Of a stretch of 64,000 nt of DNA, positions 59,216-64,000 are shown piece by piece. The notes beneath the pieces were generated by a model, which made no database searches, was not told the DNA's origin, and saw nothing but the letters and a program-made list of their open reading frames with translations. The stretch spans positions 62,001 through 126,000 of the forward strand of contig NZ_QLAE01000004.1 in the NCBI RefSeq assembly GCF_005876855.1, written 5' to 3'. Both the position numbers and the translations under genes were made by a program. Every line of letters begins with the position of its first letter. Position 1 is the first letter of the stretch. The DNA is from Stutzerimonas nosocomialis. Its GTDB lineage: Bacteria; Pseudomonadota; Gammaproteobacteria; Pseudomonadales; Pseudomonadaceae.

Positions 59216-60469
59216 ATGAAACCCCGTATTTATTGGGCGCCGCCGTACGTGGCCGCCTTGATCATGGGCGCGCTCTCGTTTCCAGGGTTAGCGTCCGCTT
59301 TGACCTTAGAACAAGCTCTGAGCGTGGCCGAGCAAGACGCGCCTTCGCTGCATGCGCAAGCCGCCAACCTGGTGGCCGCACGCAGCGCTGCAATCCCTGC
59401 CGGCGAGCTTCCTGACCCTAAACTTAAGCTTGGACTGCAAAGCGTGCCCATCGAAGGTGACGCTCGCTGGCAGTTGGAGCAAGAGGCCATGACCATGCAA
59501 ATGGTTGGGGTCATGCAAGATGTGCCAAACCGAGCGAAAAGGCGCGCTCGTGTCGAGGCCGCGCAGGCTAGTGTTGCGCTCGCAAACGCCCAGCAAACGG
59601 TTGAACGTCTCGGTGTGCGCCAAGCAACCGCCGAGGCATGGATCGCTAGCTTCGCGGTCGAGCAGAAGCTAAGCCTTTTCAAGCAGCTTTACAGCGAGAA
59701 TCAGCTCCTTTCGCGGGCTGTTCAGGCCCGCATTGCTGGCGGCAGCGGACAAACCGCAGACAGCGTACTTCCGAGGCAAGAGGCAGCATTGCTGGCTGAA
59801 CAAGAGGATGAGCTGCTGCGTAACCAGGCTGTTGCGCGGGCCGGCCTCCGGCGCTGGATAGGCGAGCTAGCAGGCCAGCCGCTTACAGGTGACTGGCCGC
59901 AATGGCTTGCCGCCGTTGATAACTATCAGCACAACCTGAACCGGCACCCGGCGTTACTCGCCTTCGACCCGATGACTCGTGAAGCGGAGGCAAAGGTTCA
60001 CCAGGCCATCGCAGAGAAAACACCGGATTGGAGTTGGGGGATCGACTACCTGCGACGTGGCCGTGAGTACGGCGACATGGTGAACCTCAGCGTCAGCTTC
60101 GACCTGCCGCTGTTTACCAGCTCTCGGCAGGATCCGAAGATCGCGGCCGAACGAGCTCGCCTTGCCCAGATCGAGGCTCAGCGCCAAGCGACCTTGCGCC
60201 TGTACAACCAAGAGCTGAGTACTGACCTCGCTGAGTATCAGCGTCTGGACCGCGCACTCATCCGCCTCGACAAAACCTTACTACCCCTCGCTGAAGAGAA
60301 GGTCCGCCTTGCCATGGCCGATTACCGCTCCGGAAGCGGTGAGCTGACCGCTGTGATCGAAGCGCGACGACAGCTTGTGGAGACCCGGCTACGGCGTATT
60401 GACGTCGCCCGCGATCGATCGTTGAGCAATGCCCGCCTGCATTTCGCCTTTGGAGATACCCGACCATGA
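59216..60469 (+). CDS. cusC: CusC-like TolC-family outer-membrane channel
   Basis: A 417-residue outer-membrane factor. The N-terminal signal covers about residues 10-29 (YVAALIMGALSFPGLASA). Two TolC halves follow, with TLEQALSVAEQDAPSLHAQAANLVAARSAA at the start. GELTAVIEARRQLVETRLRRID near residue 378 is the family's C-terminal helix. It is somewhat shorter than CusC of E. coli and lacks an obvious lipobox. It forms the outer-membrane part of the Cu/Ag RND pump. It overlaps the adaptor gene by 4 bases (ATGA). Confidence 0.88.
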   Translation: MKPRIYWAPPYVAALIMGALSFPGLASALTLEQALSVAEQDAPSLHAQAANLVAARSAAIPAGELPDPKLKLGLQSVPIEGDARWQLEQEAMTMQMVGVMQDVPNRAKRRARVEAAQASVALANAQQTVERLGVRQATAEAWIASFAVEQKLSLFKQLYSENQLLSRAVQARIAGGSGQTADSVLPRQEAALLAEQEDELLRNQAVARAGLRRWIGELAGQPLTGDWPQWLAAVDNYQHNLNRHPALLAFDPMTREAEAKVHQAIAEKTPDWSWGIDYLRRGREYGDMVNLSVSFDLPLFTSSRQDPKIAAERARLAQIEAQRQATLRLYNQELSTDLAEYQRLDRALIRLDKTLLPLAEEKVRLAMADYRSGSGELTAVIEARRQLVETRLRRIDVARDRSLSNARLHFAFGDTRP

Positions 60470-61917
60470 CATTCCAACACAAGCGGCTGGTACTCGCCTT
60501 CAGTCTGCCTCTGATGATTAGCGCTGCAGCGCTAATCGGTCTGCCTACCGCAGCCTTCGGACAATCGCCTGCAGAAGAAGACAAGGAAGTGCTCTATTGG
60601 TATGACCCTATGGTCCCCCAGCAAAAGTTCGATAAGCCGGGCAAGTCGCCATTCATGGATATGGAATTGATTCCACGCTATGCAGATGAGGGAAGCGACG
60701 GGGCATCGATCAGTATCGACCCGAGCGTGACGCAGAATCTCGGCGTGCGCTTTGCAACCGTAACGCGTGAATCGATCAGCCAGTCGCTCGAAGCGACAGG
60801 CGCATTGATGTTCGACGAGCGAGACGTGGCGGTTGTGCAGGCGCGTGCCGGTGGCTTTGTCGAGCGCGTTTACGACCGAGCACCGGAGGATGTCATCGAA
60901 AAAGGCGCGCCGTTAGCCGATCTGCTGGTTCCCGAATGGGTTGCCGCACAGGAAGAGTACCTGGCGCTCAAAGGGATTGGCGAACCCCAGCTGCTCGCAG
61001 CGGCTCGCCAGCGGTTGCGCCTTGCTGGCATGCCGCCAGAAGTCATAGTGCAGCTAGAACGAACTGGTAAAGCGCGCCCTGTTTGGACAGTGAGGAGTCC
61101 AATAGGCGGCGTGCTGAACAGCCTCGACGTTCGCGAGGGCATGACCGTATCCACTGGTGCGTCTCTGGCACGTGTTAATGGGCTGGAAAAGGTATGGTTA
61201 GAGGTTGCGGTGCCTGAGGCGCAGGTTGCAAATGTGGCGCCTGGGCAGCTGGTCAACGCGCGCCTCCCGGCCTTTGCAGGTGAAGTTCTGGAAGGGACGA
61301 TCCAGGCCGTACTACCACAAGCCAACTTGGATAGCCGTACTGTGCGCGTCCGGGTTGAACTGCCTAATCCGCAACAACGGCTTCGTCCCGGCATGACGGC
61401 CGAGGTGACGTTGAGTCGCAACGTCGAAGATGTCTTGGTCATCCCGTCCGAGGCGGTCATTCGCACCGGTCGGCGCGCATTGGTGATGCTGGCCGAGGAT
61501 CAAGGCCGTTACCGCCCGATTGAGGTTCGCACAGGCCGGGAATTCGATGACCAGACAGAGGTGCTTGAAGGGCTGGAAGCCGGTCAGAAGGTCGTGGCGT
61601 CCGGTCAGTTTCTCCTGGATTCAGAGGCGAGCCTACGCGGGCTGACCGCTCAGGGTTTGGAGGAGCCTGCAACTTCTACAGAACCTGCGCTGCACGAGGC
61701 TGAAGGTACGATCGTCAGCCTGGAAGATGGCATGGTTGGCCTGTCGCATGGGCCGTTCAAGACGCTGAACATGCCTGGGATGACAATGTCCTTTCCGGTT
61801 GCAGATCAATCGCTCCTAACAAAGTTGCAGACCGGCGATCACGTCCGTGTCGGCGCGCGTGAAAGCGAAGAGGGCCTGGTCATTGAGCACATCGAGAAGC
61901 TGGGGGGCCAGCGATGA
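60466..61917 (+). CDS. cusB: CusB-like RND adaptor fused to a CusF-like domain
   Basis: A 483-residue periplasmic adaptor. A signal anchor (about 8-31) is followed by a heavy-metal-binding stretch [27 protein letters not shown] (about 45-71). Then come barrel, hairpin and beta-barrel domains with [11 protein letters not shown] near 128. The last ~75 residues form a CusF-like beta-barrel: [30 protein letters not shown], whose W is missing but Met ligands are present. CusF-like fusion supplies Cu/Ag to the pump. The two metal-binding ends are typical of Pseudomonas CusB. It overlaps cusA in an ATGA. Confidence 0.92.
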   Translation: MTFQHKRLVLAFSLPLMISAAALIGLPTAAFGQSPAEEDKEVLYWYDPMVPQQKFDKPGKSPFMDMELIPRYADEGSDGASISIDPSVTQNLGVRFATVTRESISQSLEATGALMFDERDVAVVQARAGGFVERVYDRAPEDVIEKGAPLADLLVPEWVAAQEEYLALKGIGEPQLLAAARQRLRLAGMPPEVIVQLERTGKARPVWTVRSPIGGVLNSLDVREGMTVSTGASLARVNGLEKVWLEVAVPEAQVANVAPGQLVNARLPAFAGEVLEGTIQAVLPQANLDSRTVRVRVELPNPQQRLRPGMTAEVTLSRNVEDVLVIPSEAVIRTGRRALVMLAEDQGRYRPIEVRTGREFDDQTEVLEGLEAGQKVVASGQFLLDSEASLRGLTAQGLEEPATSTEPALHEAEGTIVSLEDGMVGLSHGPFKTLNMPGMTMSFPVADQSLLTKLQTGDHVRVGARESEEGLVIEHIEKLGGQR

Positions 61918-64000
61918 TCGCAGCCATAATTCGCTGGTCAGTGGCCAACCGCTTTCTGATCCTGCTGGCTACTGTGTTCGCGGTGGCTTGGGGTGTCTGG
62001 TCGGTCAAAAACACCGCTGTTGATGCATTGCCAGACCTTTCCGACGTTCAGGTCATCATCCGCACGCCATACCCCGGGCAGGCGCCCCGGATCGTTGAGA
62101 ATCAGGTCACCTACCCACTGACGACGACCATGCTGTCTGTCCCCGGCGCAAAGACGGTCCGCGGCTACTCCTTCTTCGGGGATAGCTACGTGTACGTCCT
62201 GTTTGAGGACGGCACCGACCTCTATTGGGCCCGTTCTCGGGTGCTGGAGTACCTGAGTCAGGTGCAGAGTCGGCTTCCCGCCGCCGCCAAACCCGCTTTG
62301 GGCCCTGACGCCACAGGTGTCGGCTGGATCTACCAATATGCTTTGGTAGACCGAACGGGCAAACATGACCTCTCGCAGCTGCGCTCTTTGCAAGATTGGT
62401 TCCTGCGCTATGAGCTCAAGACACTGCCCAACGTGGCGGAAGTCGCGCCCATAGGCGGGATGGTCAAGCAGTATCAGGTCGTACTGGATCCCGTGCGCAT
62501 GGCAAGCAGGGGCGTGACGCAGCAGCAGATTGCAAAGGCGATCGATGAAGCCAACCGTGAAACCGGCGGGAGTGTTCTGGAACTCGCAGAAACCGAGTTC
62601 ATGGTCCGTGCGACCGGGTATCTCAAGACACTCAAAGACTTTCGAGCCATTCCTTTGCGTCTCGACGGCGGCGTGCCTGTGACGCTAGGGGACGTTGCGC
62701 ATATCCAGCTCGGCCCGGAAATGCGCCGGGGCATCAGCGAGCTTGACGGTGAAGGTGAGGTAGTCGGCGGCGTGGTGATCCTGCGGAGCGGCAAGAACGC
62801 TCGGGAAACCATCGCTGCCGTTCAGACCAAACTGGATGAGCTGAAAGCGAGCCTGCCCCAAGGCGTCGAAATCGTCACGACGTACGACCGTAGCAAGCTG
62901 ATCGACAGTGCCGTTGAAAACCTCACGCACAAGCTCATCGAGGAGTTCATTGTCGTTGCGTTGGTTTGCGCGATTTTTCTGTGGCATCTGCGCTCGTCGT
63001 TGGTCGCCATCGTGTCGTTGCCGATCGGCATCCTGATTGCTTTTGTGATCATGCAGCGGCAAGGCATCAACGCCAACATCATGTCGTTGGGTGGCATCGC
63101 GATCGCCATCGGAGCGATGGTCGATGCAGCAATCGTCATGATCGAAAACGCCCACAAGCACATTGAGGCCTGGCACAAGCGGCATCCTGACTCCACCTTG
63201 AAGGGCCAGGAGCACTGGAAGGTCATTACTGACGCGGCTGTTGAAGTGGGGCCGGCACTGTTCTTCAGCCTGCTGATCATCACGCTGTCGTTCATACCAG
63301 TGTTCACCCTGGAGGCGCAGGAAGGCCGGCTGTTCGGTCCACTGGCGTTCACCAAAACCTATGCAATGGCAGCCGCCGCGGGCCTGTCTGTCACGCTGGT
63401 TCCGGTGCTCATGGGGTATTGGATCAGGGGCAAAATCCCTGACGAACACCGTAATCCACTCAACCGTGGCCTCATCTGGATCTACAAGCCGGCCCTGGAC
63501 GCGGTACTGCGCTGGCCCAAGATGACTCTGCTGGTGGCTGTTCTGGTCTTCCTGACAGGCTTGTGGCCGGCCTCTCGCCTTGGTGGGGAGTTCTTGCCCC
63601 CGCTGGATGAAGGTGACCTCCTTTATATGCCCACTGCGCTTCCAGGCCTCTCCGCTCAGAAGGCTTCTGAGCTACTGCAGCAGACGGACCGGCTCATAAA
63701 AACGGTTCCAGAAGTTGCACACGTGTTCGGTAAGGCTGGTCGAGCCGACACCGCTACAGATCCCGCCCCGCTGGAAATGTTCGAGACGACCATTCAGTTC
63801 AAGCCGAAGGATCAATGGCGCCCTGGGATGACGCCTGACAAGCTGGTTGAGGAGTTGGATCGCACCGTACAGGTACCTGGATTAGCCAATCTGTGGATCC
63901 CGCCGATTCGAAACCGTATCGATATGCTGGCGACGGGTATCAAGAGCCCGATCGGGGTGAAAGTGTATGGCACTGACTTGGCACAGATCGACAAAGCCAC
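61914..64000 (+). CDS. cusA: CusA, Cu/Ag RND efflux pump (partial, runs off the window)
   Basis: The first 695 residues of an HME-RND pump. The start is [54 protein letters not shown] near residues 393-416 is the HME4 signature of monovalent Cu/Ag pumps, unlike the DFG form in the CzcA above. The periplasmic methionine-bearing segments around 570-690 begin to appear. The rest continues to the right. With CusB and CusC it expels periplasmic Cu(I)/Ag(I). Confidence 0.95.
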   Translation, partial: MIAAIIRWSVANRFLILLATVFAVAWGVWSVKNTAVDALPDLSDVQVIIRTPYPGQAPRIVENQVTYPLTTTMLSVPGAKTVRGYSFFGDSYVYVLFEDGTDLYWARSRVLEYLSQVQSRLPAAAKPALGPDATGVGWIYQYALVDRTGKHDLSQLRSLQDWFLRYELKTLPNVAEVAPIGGMVKQYQVVLDPVRMASRGVTQQQIAKAIDEANRETGGSVLELAETEFMVRATGYLKTLKDFRAIPLRLDGGVPVTLGDVAHIQLGPEMRRGISELDGEGEVVGGVVILRSGKNARETIAAVQTKLDELKASLPQGVEIVTTYDRSKLIDSAVENLTHKLIEEFIVVALVCAIFLWHLRSSLVAIVSLPIGILIAFVIMQRQGINANIMSLGGIAIAIGAMVDAAIVMIENAHKHIEAWHKRHPDSTLKGQEHWKVITDAAVEVGPALFFSLLIITLSFIPVFTLEAQEGRLFGPLAFTKTYAMAAAAGLSVTLVPVLMGYWIRGKIPDEHRNPLNRGLIWIYKPALDAVLRWPKMTLLVAVLVFLTGLWPASRLGGEFLPPLDEGDLLYMPTALPGLSAQKASELLQQTDRLIKTVPEVAHVFGKAGRADTATDPAPLEMFETTIQFKPKDQWRPGMTPDKLVEELDRTVQVPGLANLWIPPIRNRIDMLATGIKSPIGVKVYGTDLAQIDKA

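Noticed and set aside
1-64000. CRISPR arrays
   Set aside because: No regularly spaced direct repeats of 24-37 bases were seen.
1-64000. tRNA or rRNA genes as integration targets
   Set aside because: No tRNA-like cloverleaf or rRNA sequence was recognised near the integrases or elsewhere.

Overview
The window reads as a chromosome segment of a Pseudomonas-like gammaproteobacterium (Pseudomonas/Stutzerimonas type). The evidence is the high-GC, strongly codon-biased core genes, the double Fur box, rlmE, rhlE and hrpB, and a metal-resistance load with CzcI/CzcRS/OprD-type and CadR-type genes. The assignment is by family recognition only; no search was run.

Layout. (1) 1-18.4 kb is core chromosome: a Fur-controlled hydroxamate siderophore operon (N-hydroxylase, MFS exporter, acyltransferase, start of the next gene), an RNA 2'-O-methyltransferase, an FAD oxidoreductase, rlmE, a four-PAS hybrid histidine kinase, one broken and one intact LysE-type exporter next to an Lrp/AsnC regulator, rhlE, an EamA transporter, a NYN nuclease-like protein, and small housekeeping genes. 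(2) 18.4-30.1 kb is the most interesting part. The chromosomal hrpB helicase gene is cut after its DExH box at about 20,521. A low-GC four-gene operon follows at once: three large tyrosine recombinases and a small coiled protein, matching the ginABCD operon of GInt genomic islands. About 0.5 kb further on lies a second, complete hrpB. It is a mosaic: its first ~127 codons and last ~35-40 codons are AT-richer, and its middle is high-GC. Its upstream composition break falls exactly where the first copy is cut. The island therefore seems to break hrpB and resupply it.

(3) 30.1-34.8 kb is accessory DNA: a BPSL0761-type small protein, a Gabija-like anti-phage pair (OLD/TOPRIM ATPase plus UvrD-like helicase), a MITE-like repeat, and remnants of a Tn4652-like Tn3 transposon with a tnpC-like gene. 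(4) 34.8-39.5 kb holds an ACR3/bile-acid-type permease, a DsbB-DsbA-methyltransferase set, a CDF metal exporter and a small exported protein with a palindromic operator-like site upstream. (5) 39.6-51 kb is a zinc/cadmium/cobalt module: an IS3 remnant, czcICBA, a divergent OprD-type porin, czcRS, and cadR divergent from a CDF exporter with an HMA-like N-terminus. (6) 52-56.2 kb is mobile-element debris: a truncated TcmP, two halves of one integrase family, and a Tn3 N-terminus. It surrounds two orphan genes, one with a HEPN-type RX4H motif. (7) 56.3-64 kb is a copper/silver module: a P-type ATPase, a small Met/His/Cys-rich exported protein, and cusCBA, with cusA running off the end.

How the parts work together: czcCBA/czcI, oprD, czcRS, both CDFs and cadR should handle Zn/Cd/Co/Pb. 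The P-ATPase and CusCBA should handle Cu/Ag in the cytoplasm and periplasm. The Dsb pair may repair or form disulfides under metal stress. The native 5' part of the broken hrpB is not in the window. So either the island extends past 64 kb or two elements have inserted one after the other at the same hrpB site.
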